A stretch of 14,458 nt of DNA from NCBI GenBank assembly GCA_018402095.1, contig JAGYJO010000021.1, positions 1 through 14,458 of the forward strand, read 5' to 3'. The translations under genes were made by a program, and so were the position numbers. Origin of the DNA: a bacterium. Lineage in GTDB: Bacteria; Margulisbacteria; Marinamargulisbacteria; SXXA01. Position 1 is the stretch's first letter. Each line of letters starts with the position of its first letter. Under the pieces are notes generated by a model. That model saw nothing but the letters and a program-made list of their open reading frames with translations. It did not search any database and was not told the origin of the DNA. Below, piece by piece: positions 7,113-13,569 of this stretch.

Positions 7113-7187
7113 ATGCAGATTCTGAACCCTGATTTACCGCGAAAGCTGTGTCTTTCTACTTCTTTCTTTTGCTTGAGGAAGATCTAG
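7113..7187 (+). CDS. 24-codon leader ORF ahead of kinase gene
   Basis: An ATG at 7113 follows GGAGG at 7102-7106 with a 6-base spacer, the strongest ribosome site in this stretch. It encodes 24 residues (MQILNPDLPR start, FFCLRKI end) and stops at TAG 7185-7187, two bases before the kinase ATG at 7190. That geometry suggests translational coupling or a leader peptide. It could also be the remnant of a decayed gene. No residue bias typical of amino-acid attenuators is seen. Confidence 0.45.
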   Translation: MQILNPDLPRKLCLSTSFFCLRKI

Positions 7188-7189
7188 GT

Positions 7190-7762
7190 ATGTCACATAT
7201 TAAGCTTGGGTTGGTGGGTACCAATGGCTCTGGGAAATCATCGGCGTCTTCTTATTTGGTAGAAAAAGGGTTTGTGTGGGTCTCTCTCTCCGACGTGGTT
7301 CGAAAAACGGTTTCTGAAAAAGGGTTGTCTGAAAGCCGCGAAACATTGATCGCTACGGCCAACCAGCTCAAGGCGGAACATGGGCAGGACTTTTTGGCAC
7401 GTGAAGCCTTCAAAAGTGCTGAGGCGTTGGGTCAGCCTGTTGTTTTTGATAGTGTGCGTAATATTGCTGAGGTCCAATACCTCGTGGCTCAGGGTGTTCA
7501 AATGATAGGTGTTGATGCCCCGGCGGAATTGCGGTTTAGCCGTATTGCATCCCGCAGACGACCTGGGGATGATTTGGATTTTGAGACCTTCAAGCGTCTG
7601 GATGATCAGGAAAATTATGGCCATAGTTCGGGGCAAAATATTTATGCGGCGATGGATGCTTGTCAGGCGCATTTGACCAATAGCGGTGAGTTGGCGGACT
7701 TTTTGCAGCAAGTAGATCAGATTGTGGCTCTGGCAAAAGGGGCCGCGCATGCCACGGCTTAA
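7190..7762 (+). CDS. P-loop kinase, UPF0200/dephospho-CoA kinase-like
   Basis: A 190-residue nucleoside/nucleotide kinase-type P-loop protein. The Walker A motif is GTNGSGKS (10-17). It is followed by EKGF...SLSDVVRK (25-39), where related kinases place a substrate-binding Asp, by EHGQDFLARE (63-72), and by VVFDSVRNIAEV (84-95) as the second core strand with its DxxR motif. A basic lid stretch RIASRRRPGDD occupies 118-128. This order resembles the UPF0200/AAA_18 proteins, best known from archaea and often annotated as dephospho-CoA kinase-like; the substrate cannot be read from sequence. The ATG at 7190 (GAGGA at 7175-7179) is preferred over an in-frame GTG at 7148. Its 3' end overlaps murA by 14 bases, so both are translated from one message. 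A role in nucleotide, CoA or wall-precursor metabolism is inference. Confidence 0.8.
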   Translation: MSHIKLGLVGTNGSGKSSASSYLVEKGFVWVSLSDVVRKTVSEKGLSESRETLIATANQLKAEHGQDFLAREAFKSAEALGQPVVFDSVRNIAEVQYLVAQGVQMIGVDAPAELRFSRIASRRRPGDDLDFETFKRLDDQENYGHSSGQNIYAAMDACQAHLTNSGELADFLQQVDQIVALAKGAAHATA

Positions 7763-8993
7763 GGTCATTGGCGGGAATGTCCTGACGGGTGAGGTGGCTG
7801 CGTCTGGGGCCAAAAATGCTGTTTTACCATTGTTGGCAGCCACCCTCATGATGGATGGGCATAGCACGTTGACCAATGTTCCCAACCTCATGGATGTGAA
7901 TATCATGATCAAAATGCTCAATGCCTTGGGTGTGCGTGCCGAGTATCACCGTGGGCATGTCAAAGTCGCAAATCTCAAAAAAGTACGGCATATCGCGCCG
8001 TATGAACTGGTGACAGCGATGCGGGCCTCTTTCTTTGTGGCAGGCCCTTTGGTCGCCAAAACAGGGTATGCCAAGGTGCCCTTGCCTGGCGGGTGTTCGA
8101 TTGGATCGCGGCCCATTGATATTCACCTCAAAGGGTTTGAGTGTCTGGGGATTACCCACAAAATCGAACATGGCTTTGTCGAGTTGCGTGCCAAAAAAAT
8201 CATCGGGAATACCGTCTATATGGACTTCCCTTCTGTGGGGGCGACTGAAAATGTCATGATGGCAGCCAGCTTGGGTGAGGGTACCACGATCATCGAAAAT
8301 GCCGCCAGAGAGCCGGAAGTTTGGGATGTGGGACAGTTTCTTGTTGGCGCTGGCGCACGTATCGAGGGTCTGGGTACCTCTACCATCGTGATCGAAGGTG
8401 TGCCGACGCTGCAGGGGCATGAGCATCCGACGATTTCGGACCGTGTGGAGGCGGGTACCCTGTTGATCGCGGCGGCGATGACGAAGGGCGATATTACCGT
8501 GACGCATGTGGTGCCAGAGCATTTGGAGCCGTTGTTGCAAAAGCTCAAAGCGTCGGGGATGGAAATTACCGTCAATGAAACCAGTATTCGTGCCAGGTAT
8601 GTGGGCGTGCTCAAAGCGGTGGATATTGAGACCCAACCTTTCCCCGGGTTCCCCACCGATATGCAAGCCCAAATGATGGCGCTTCAGATTATTGCTGACG
8701 GGACCAGCGTGGTGACTGAAAATATTTTTGAAAACCGGTTTATGCATGCCCATGAATTGCTACGTATGGGGGCGAATATTCGTATTCATAATGGGGCGGC
8801 CTATGTGACGGGTGTGCCCAGGCTCAGCGGCGCAGAAGTCAAAATCACAGACTTGAGAGCTGGCGCGGCTTTGATTTTGGCAGGATTGGCCGCTGAGGGC
8901 GAAACCATCGTCCATGGTCTTCAGCATTTACGACGTGGCTATGATGATTTCCCGGGGAAGTTACGCACACTCGGTGCCCATATTATTGAGTAA
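7749..8993 (+). CDS. murA: UDP-N-acetylglucosamine 1-carboxyvinyltransferase MurA
   Basis: Transfers enolpyruvate from phosphoenolpyruvate to UDP-GlcNAc, the first committed step of peptidoglycan synthesis, in the cytoplasm. The 414-residue length is normal. Diagnostic motifs are SGAKNAVLP (19-27, with K22 and N23), MRASFFVAGPLVA (91-103), and PLPGGCSIGSRPID (111-124), whose Cys116 is the residue alkylated by fosfomycin in other MurA enzymes. GFPTDMQAQ lies near residue 300, and the C-terminal RRGYDDFPGKLRTLGA is typical. The ATG at 7749 is set by AAAAGGGG (7735-7742) and overlaps the kinase gene; an in-frame upstream codon at 7722 would add nine residues foreign to the family. The deacetylase gene follows after 7 bases. 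Presence of Cys116 predicts fosfomycin sensitivity of the enzyme itself. Confidence 0.97.
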   Translation: MPRLKVIGGNVLTGEVAASGAKNAVLPLLAATLMMDGHSTLTNVPNLMDVNIMIKMLNALGVRAEYHRGHVKVANLKKVRHIAPYELVTAMRASFFVAGPLVAKTGYAKVPLPGGCSIGSRPIDIHLKGFECLGITHKIEHGFVELRAKKIIGNTVYMDFPSVGATENVMMAASLGEGTTIIENAAREPEVWDVGQFLVGAGARIEGLGTSTIVIEGVPTLQGHEHPTISDRVEAGTLLIAAAMTKGDITVTHVVPEHLEPLLQKLKASGMEITVNETSIRARYVGVLKAVDIETQPFPGFPTDMQAQMMALQIIADGTSVVTENIFENRFMHAHELLRMGANIRIHNGAAYVTGVPRLSGAEVKITDLRAGAALILAGLAAEGETIVHGLQHLRRGYDDFPGKLRTLGAHIIE

Positions 8994-9000
8994 GGGTGTG

Positions 9001-9741
9001 GTGAAGGGGTGGCGCCCTTTCGGGTATGTTTTTTTAGCCCTATTTCTTGGCGTACTGTTATTCCCGGACCTGGTTACGGCGAATGGCAATGCGCTCTGGC
9101 GCGGTCCCACGGACAATCGCGTGGTGGCCTTGACCTTTGATGACGGCCCGAAGTCGCCATTTACCCAAAATTTGTTGGTGGAGCTGCGGCGCCTGGGGGT
9201 GAAGGCCACGTTTTTTGTCGTGGGGAGTAGTGTCGAAAAAGAACCAGATTTGGCGCGACAAATTGCGGATGAAGGCCATGTCTTGGCCAACCATTCATAT
9301 TCGCACTCAGACTTTACCCGTTTGTCAGATGATCAGATTAGAGACGAATTGCGCAAAACCCAAGCGCTGATCACCCAATATGCCCGTCAGACCCCGGTGT
9401 GGTTTCGGCCACCCGGCGGCAATACAGATTCCCGGGTTCAGGGCGTGTTGACGGAGGCCGGGCTGGTGACGGTGATGTGGACCATCAATGCGGAAGACTA
9501 CACGGTGCGCAACCAGCGCTTCCCCATTCGTAATGAGCCCAAAGATATCAAAGGCCAGTATGTCACAGACTATGCAGGAGATGTGGTGCGGCGTGTGGTG
9601 ACTGCGGCGTCGCCTGGCAGTATTGTTCTCATGCACAATGGTGGGGATGCAACGCTTGCGGCCTTGCCCCAGATTGTGGCGGGTTTGCGGGAGCGAGGAT
9701 TTGGGTTTGTGACGTTGGCGGAATTGGTGGGGGGTGAATAG
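9001..9741 (+). CDS. Secreted polysaccharide (peptidoglycan-type) deacetylase, NodB family
   Basis: A carbohydrate esterase family 4 enzyme that removes N-acetyl groups from GlcNAc- or MurNAc-type polymers outside the membrane. I chose the GTG at 9001, just after AAGGG and 7 bases from the murA stop, because it yields a clean signal peptide or anchor (MKGWRPFGYVFLALFLGVLL, then VTANG). Start is uncertain: GTG 8998 and TTG 8986 are also in frame, and the frame runs back to an ATG at 8914 within murA. All NodB motifs are present: TFDDGP (45-50, D47 and D48), HSYSH (98-102), RPPGG (136-140), the W160/NAEDY region, and LMH (210-212). The metal-binding and catalytic residues are intact. Placement behind murA suggests modification of newly made wall peptidoglycan. 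The chitin-like alternative cannot be excluded. Confidence 0.9.
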   Translation: MKGWRPFGYVFLALFLGVLLFPDLVTANGNALWRGPTDNRVVALTFDDGPKSPFTQNLLVELRRLGVKATFFVVGSSVEKEPDLARQIADEGHVLANHSYSHSDFTRLSDDQIRDELRKTQALITQYARQTPVWFRPPGGNTDSRVQGVLTEAGLVTVMWTINAEDYTVRNQRFPIRNEPKDIKGQYVTDYAGDVVRRVVTAASPGSIVLMHNGGDATLAALPQIVAGLRERGFGFVTLAELVGGE

Positions 9742-9856
9742 TTTCTTAGTGGGTCTTTGACGGTCGGGTGCGTATTTCTTTTTGGGGTGAAAACTGGGCG
9801 GCCATCCTTCGACAAGTCTGTTCTTGTGTCTTCCAAATCTGGTATAAAAAGAAGCT

Positions 9857-10657
9857 ATGTCAAAATACATCAACCCGTTCACTGATTTTGGATTCAAGCG
9901 AATCTTTGGCGAAGAGTTCAACAAAGATCTGCTCATCGATTTTCTCAATGAAATTTTGAGAGAAGAAGAAGGCGTTATCACACATATTACCTATATGACG
10001 CCTGAGCAGTTGGGTATCACGGCTTTTGAGCGCCGTGCGGTGTTCGATATCTATTGCGAAAATGACCGTGGTGAGAAGTTTATTGTACAAATAAGCAAAT
10101 ACGGGGATTCCAAGGGGCGAAGCCCCTTGGAAAACTTGCTTCCGGGGGCTTCGCCCCCGGCCCCCCCCGCTTCTTTCGAAGAAGACAAAGCCGAAGCGGA
10201 CAAAATGCTCTACAAGGTGAAGCTGACTGATATTGAGACCCAGCGTGTTTTTTATGACAAACTGACATATGTGTATTTGGAAATGCCAAAATTTCGCAAA
10301 ACTGAAGCCGAATTAGAAACCCGTTTTGACCAATGGCTGTATGTGCTGAAAAATCTTCCTCATTTGGACAAATACCCCACACGTTTACGTGACAGGGTTT
10401 TTAAGAAACTGTTTGAGGTTGCGGAAATCGCGGCCTTCACGCCAGTGGAACGCCAGGCCTATGAAGAGAGTGCCAAAGTTTACCGTGATCTGAAAAATGT
10501 CATGGATACTGCGGTGGAAGAAAGTTTTTCTAAAGGAAAATTGGAAGGAAAAGCTGAAGGGAAACTAGAGGGTAAGCTCGAAGTCGCCCGTGCGATGGCG
10601 GCCAAAGGTATTGATGTGGAGACTATTCGCGGGATTACGGGTTTGTCTTCTTGGTAA
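9857..10657 (+). CDS. Rpn/PDDEXK-family transposase-nuclease with disrupted core
   Basis: Matches the Rpn family (recombination-promoting nuclease/putative transposase, PD-(D/E)XK fold): N-terminal NPFTDFGFKRIFGEE (6-20), FDIYCENDRGEKFIV (63-77), KVKLTDIETQ, VFYDKLTYVYLEMPKF, and a C-terminal Gly-Lys/Glu repeat (KGKLEGKAEGKLEGK). In relatives the strand after GEKFIV carries the catalytic E-x-Q and leads into about 45 residues with a YYS/IREQ and W-Y-L-VY pattern. Here that strand reads VQIS and the segment is replaced by about 25 residues (84-107) rich in Gly, Pro and Ser, encoded by two G/C-rich hairpins (10110-10160). The frame stays open, so a protein can be made, but nuclease activity is unlikely. 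Single gene, weak ribosome site (AAGAAG) before the ATG. It may be a decaying mobile gene or a domesticated remnant. Confidence 0.8.
   Translation: MSKYINPFTDFGFKRIFGEEFNKDLLIDFLNEILREEEGVITHITYMTPEQLGITAFERRAVFDIYCENDRGEKFIVQISKYGDSKGRSPLENLLPGASPPAPPASFEEDKAEADKMLYKVKLTDIETQRVFYDKLTYVYLEMPKFRKTEAELETRFDQWLYVLKNLPHLDKYPTRLRDRVFKKLFEVAEIAAFTPVERQAYEESAKVYRDLKNVMDTAVEESFSKGKLEGKAEGKLEGKLEVARAMAAKGIDVETIRGITGLSSW
10110..10160. repeat. Double palindromic element inserted in the Rpn-type ORF
   Basis: Two perfect hairpins stand 11 bases apart: CCAAGGGGC-GAA-GCCCCTTGG (10110-10130, 9 bp) and CCGGGGGC-TTC-GCCCCCGG (10142-10160, 8 bp), followed by a run of eight C and a near-palindrome around TTCGAA (10170-10184). 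The second contains the exact reverse complement of the intergenic unit at 6910-6924. It is read in frame by the surrounding gene. Confidence 0.8.
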
Positions 10658-10694
10658 AGGACGCGTCCTCAGGGTGTTCCTTTTTCCTGTCTCC

Positions 10695-11501
10695 ATGACC
10701 TACATCCTAGACGCTTCAGGCGTGATCTACAATGACGGCGTTCCCTTTCCCGGCGTGGTGGACAAGATCCGCGACTTGCAAGCGTGTGCTGCCGTCTACA
10801 TCGCGACCAATAACACGTCGGCATCGCCCACAGAAATCGCAGATCATCTGAAATCTATGGGTATTCATGTTCCGATTTCTCATGTTTTGAGCTCAGGACT
10901 GACCTTGGCCGCGGATCCGTCGCTGCGGGTTTTGGTGTCTGGGAAGCGCGTGTTTCTCTATGGACTTCCGAGTGCGGGGATCTATGTGTCCGAAGCGGGC
11001 GGATTTTTGGTGGACGTGCCAGACTTGGCCGATGTTTTTGTATTCACCCACGCGACGCCTGCGGCTGTCACCGACCCGATGTTTTTGGCGATGCAACGGA
11101 TCCGTGCGGCTATGCCAGATTTTCCAGTGATCTGTCTGAATCCCGATCGCTATGTCGTGTCGGGTGACTCTCTTTATCCCGTGGTGGGGCATGTCGCGGA
11201 ACGCTTTTCTGGTGTGATCTGGGCGGGAAAGCCAGAGGTCAATTACGCAGAGCATGTCATTCGCGGCACCTTGCAGCGGGATGGGATAGCCTGTGACCGT
11301 CATGTGACCTTTGTCGATGACAACCCTGAGAATGTGATCGCGATGACGCGGTGTTTGGGTATTTCTGGGGTGGTGGTGACCGAGACAGGTTTGGCGCAGC
11401 ATATGCCATGGCGAGGCATGTTGGCGGATCTGGCCGATGATCCTGCCATCCAGTGTTTGCCGGGGTTGTGGTCGGTGAAGGGGAGAGGGTGGGCGCAATG
11501 A
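10695..11501 (+). CDS. HAD superfamily class IIA-like protein with atypical motif I
   Basis: 268 residues with the order of class IIA HAD hydrolases (NagD, phosphoglycolate phosphatase type, HAD-IIA hypothetical families). Motif I is ILDASGVIYNDGVPFPG: the nucleophile Asp6 is present, but the usual second Asp is Ser8. Motif II is IATNNTSASP (36-45); NPDRYV (149-154) is the class IIA cap-to-core signature; motif III Lys is in WAGKPE (K179); motif IV is TFVDDNPEN (D208, D209). In ordinary phosphatases the second Asp of motif I is the acid/base, so its loss predicts slow or different chemistry; some class IIA families carry Trp there and this may be a relative. The ATG at 10695 matches the family N-terminus although no ribosome site is seen; an in-frame codon at 10590 lies within the Rpn gene. 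Substrate unknown. Confidence 0.85.
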   Translation: MTYILDASGVIYNDGVPFPGVVDKIRDLQACAAVYIATNNTSASPTEIADHLKSMGIHVPISHVLSSGLTLAADPSLRVLVSGKRVFLYGLPSAGIYVSEAGGFLVDVPDLADVFVFTHATPAAVTDPMFLAMQRIRAAMPDFPVICLNPDRYVVSGDSLYPVVGHVAERFSGVIWAGKPEVNYAEHVIRGTLQRDGIACDRHVTFVDDNPENVIAMTRCLGISGVVVTETGLAQHMPWRGMLADLADDPAIQCLPGLWSVKGRGWAQ

Positions 11502-11810
11502 ATTGCGACCCTAGCTGTAGGGGCGAGATTCATCACGCCCGGTCTCTTCGCTATGTCTGATATATCGATAATATCCCGTTTTGTGCGCTCTGCCATGTTG
11601 GATTTGCCCCGGTCGTAGAAACCAATTTCGATGACGTTGCGTTTGAAATGGACAGGAATACCGGTTTATAATGCATCAAGAAATTTCCCTGTAATTTTTT
11701 CTGAGAAGATCCGATAACAGTTTGAGCAGCAATGCTCACACCGCAGGGACTGATCGGCAGCCAGAGTTTACCCCCTTAGCTCAGTTGTTGGGTCAGTCCC
11801 AAACTAAATA

Positions 11811-11856
11811 GACAAAAGAAGACAATTCTGGTATTCCAGAATTGTCTTCTTTTGTC
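11811..11856. repeat. Perfect 21-bp inverted repeat with TATT loop
   Basis: Bases 11811-11831 are the exact reverse complement of 11836-11856, with the loop TATT between. The left arm starts GACAAAAGAAGAC and the right arm ends GTCTTCTTTTGTC, so each strand ends in a T-rich arm. It is the longest perfect palindrome I found in the window. It may be a bidirectional terminator closing the HAD side, or the end structure of an inserted segment. Confidence 0.85.
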
Positions 11857-11970
11857 TTTGGACCTTTTATCTGGAATAATAGGGAAAACTTTAAAAATGG
11901 TTTGGATAGGTATGCCTTTTATGCCTATTTAATATATGTTTTTTTTCGTCGTGTGGCTTTATCTATGTGT

Positions 11971-11975
11971 GGAGG
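11971..11975 (+). promoter_or_regulatory. Ribosome binding site of the orphan 525-aa gene
   Basis: GGAGG lies 12 bases before ATG 11988, a rather long spacer, and supports that start over the in-frame GTG at 11967, which precedes it. Confidence 0.55.
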
Positions 11976-11987
11976 TTTTTCTTTAGA

Positions 11988-13565
11988 ATGTTTAAACATG
12001 TATCTGCTCCTGGGATTACATCTGAGATCAAGGGCTTGTATTCTCTTGGAATTACGCCTGAGCTCAAACAGCGGCTAGTAGATGTTGCTTCCCTTTTGTC
12101 TCAAAAACAATTAATTACTTTTTCAAAGATAGTTCCAAACCCGGTTTTTCCAGAATTAGCGGATGTTACACTTGATTTTCAGGTGCTGGGCGAGACTGTA
12201 TCCGATGTTACCGTTACTATTGTTGTTCCGGATATAGCGTCGCAATTTAGCGACTCTTTTGTCTCCAAGATAGATGATGTTGAGAGATCTGGGATGGCAT
12301 GGGCTGAGGAGCGATCTCTTTATAAGGGTAGAGAGCTAGAAATATTACAAAATACGTTTTGTTCTGCTTTGGTTCACACTGCTTACCCTGTGGAGCTAGG
12401 GGATTCTTCTGTGGTGGATAAAATGAAGTTTTCTACCGAAGAAAGTGTATTGTTGGATAAATGGATTCGGGCTCTTTTTGCTAATGATGAAGAGAGAGAT
12501 GTTTTTAGCCTTGTCGAATGTCCAGAAGCTGTTGAATTAGATAATAGAAAAATGATGTCTAGATTGAGTTCGGGAACATTGTCGAAGTTGCAAATGTCCC
12601 CATCTCCTAAATTAAAAAAGGCTGAGGGTTCATTCGACGAAGCCCTTCTTGAGAGTAAGAAAATTCAGGCTATGCATGAGGTAGTTTCTGAGCTTAATAC
12701 ATTAGCGGGCTCTGTCCCTTCTTATTTTTTTATTACCTTGCATAATTATTTTGAATCTACCGTGCTTGAGGCTGGAAGTCAGTTTGAATTACGGTGGCCT
12801 TCTCACACTCAACTGGAAACGGCGAAAGAGGACTCGTCAGGCAGTGTACATGCAATTGCCGCCGGCGCAGCTGTAAAGGGTTTATGGATGGATCAGTTGC
12901 TCGAGAATTTAACTCTGAAATATATAGGCAGATATTCTGCAAAGGCGGTTGAAAGCCATAACGACATTAATTCGCACTCAAAAGAAACACGGCAAAGAAT
13001 TAAGAAGTTATTGACTGTATTGAATGAGTTGGATGAAAGATATAATGACTTTCAACCCTTCATTGAATCTGGCAAGCAGTCCGAAGACCCTAACTTGAAT
13101 TATTTGATGAGAGTTTATACTGCAATTCAAGAAATCAATCAGGGCCTTGATCTTTCCTCTGTTTCGGAGAAGGTTCTTTTTTTGAAATATTTAGAAATCT
13201 TACCTAGTTTTAATCGGGTTGACTTGTATCTTCGTTCTGGGAAGTCCCTTGAAGAAAGTTATGGATTGGTTGCGGAGCGTGGAAATGAATCTATTTTAGA
13301 AATGACACGTAGCATTAAATCTCACTTGGCTGCTTTGCAAAATGGCTCTGTAGTTGTACCTAAGTCATTTAAAAAAGACTTACCAGAATTCAACAGGCAA
13401 AGTCGTATTTGGCTTTCAATCTGCGAAGGGTGGGGGAGTCAGAATATTTGGGAGTGGGAAGCTCGGAGATACAATGAAGGATTAGTGGCTATGGGGGGGC
13501 GTCAGTTTGTAGACAGACTTTTGAGCTTAAAAGAAAGTTTGTCGATTACGGGAGATGCTAAATAG
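11988..13565 (+). CDS. Orphan soluble protein paired with sensor kinase (525 aa)
   Basis: No family recognised. The frame begins at an upstream GTG (11967), but the ATG at 11988, behind GGAGG, is preferred. The 525-residue product has no signal peptide or membrane segment. It has a mixed N-terminal part (to about residue 110, with DVTLDFQVLGETVSDVTVTI as likely strands) and a long helical remainder rich in Glu, Ser, Lys and Leu (for example ETRQRIKKLLTVLNELDERY). The C-terminal part is aromatic-rich (RIWLSICEGWGSQNIWEWEARRY). Codons favour A and T endings, unlike murA and the HAD gene to the left, which suggests acquisition from elsewhere. The sensor kinase starts 4 bases after its stop, so the two are almost certainly co-translated; a sensory or output partner of that kinase is a reasonable inference, not shown. 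Confidence 0.8.
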   Translation: MFKHVSAPGITSEIKGLYSLGITPELKQRLVDVASLLSQKQLITFSKIVPNPVFPELADVTLDFQVLGETVSDVTVTIVVPDIASQFSDSFVSKIDDVERSGMAWAEERSLYKGRELEILQNTFCSALVHTAYPVELGDSSVVDKMKFSTEESVLLDKWIRALFANDEERDVFSLVECPEAVELDNRKMMSRLSSGTLSKLQMSPSPKLKKAEGSFDEALLESKKIQAMHEVVSELNTLAGSVPSYFFITLHNYFESTVLEAGSQFELRWPSHTQLETAKEDSSGSVHAIAAGAAVKGLWMDQLLENLTLKYIGRYSAKAVESHNDINSHSKETRQRIKKLLTVLNELDERYNDFQPFIESGKQSEDPNLNYLMRVYTAIQEINQGLDLSSVSEKVLFLKYLEILPSFNRVDLYLRSGKSLEESYGLVAERGNESILEMTRSIKSHLAALQNGSVVVPKSFKKDLPEFNRQSRIWLSICEGWGSQNIWEWEARRYNEGLVAMGGRQFVDRLLSLKESLSITGDAK

Positions 13566-13569
13566 ATAA

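Larger units (their letters stand above)
11502..11987. other. Gene-poor stretch with repeats before the AT-rich cassette
   Basis: About 490 bases without a convincing gene. The first 40 bases hold overlapping hairpin halves (CCCTA/TAGGG at 11509-11522 and GGGCG/CGCCC at 11521-11540). Short minus-strand frames cross 11300-11740 but lack ribosome sites and recognisable products. At 11771-11787 the bases CCCCCTTAGCTCAGTTG look like the first third of a tRNA gene, with no tRNA body after them. A perfect 21-bp hairpin lies at 11811-11856, after which the sequence becomes AT-rich. Confidence 0.6.

Noticed and set aside
8914..9000. Upstream ATG 8914 as start of the deacetylase
   Set aside because: It would overlap murA by 80 bases, lacks a ribosome site, and would bury the signal peptide behind about 29 residues.
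11551..11739. A 62-codon minus-strand frame after the HAD gene
   Set aside because: No ribosome site, no recognised product, and it lies in a repeat-bearing stretch. It could be a fragment of a decayed gene, but I cannot show this.
11771..11850. A complete tRNA gene
   Set aside because: Only the first 17 bases look like a tRNA; the rest does not fold into anticodon and T arms.
11842..12078. A 78-codon plus-strand frame overlapping the orphan gene start
   Set aside because: It starts at a TTG within the 21-bp hairpin arm without a ribosome site and overlaps the better supported orphan gene in another frame.
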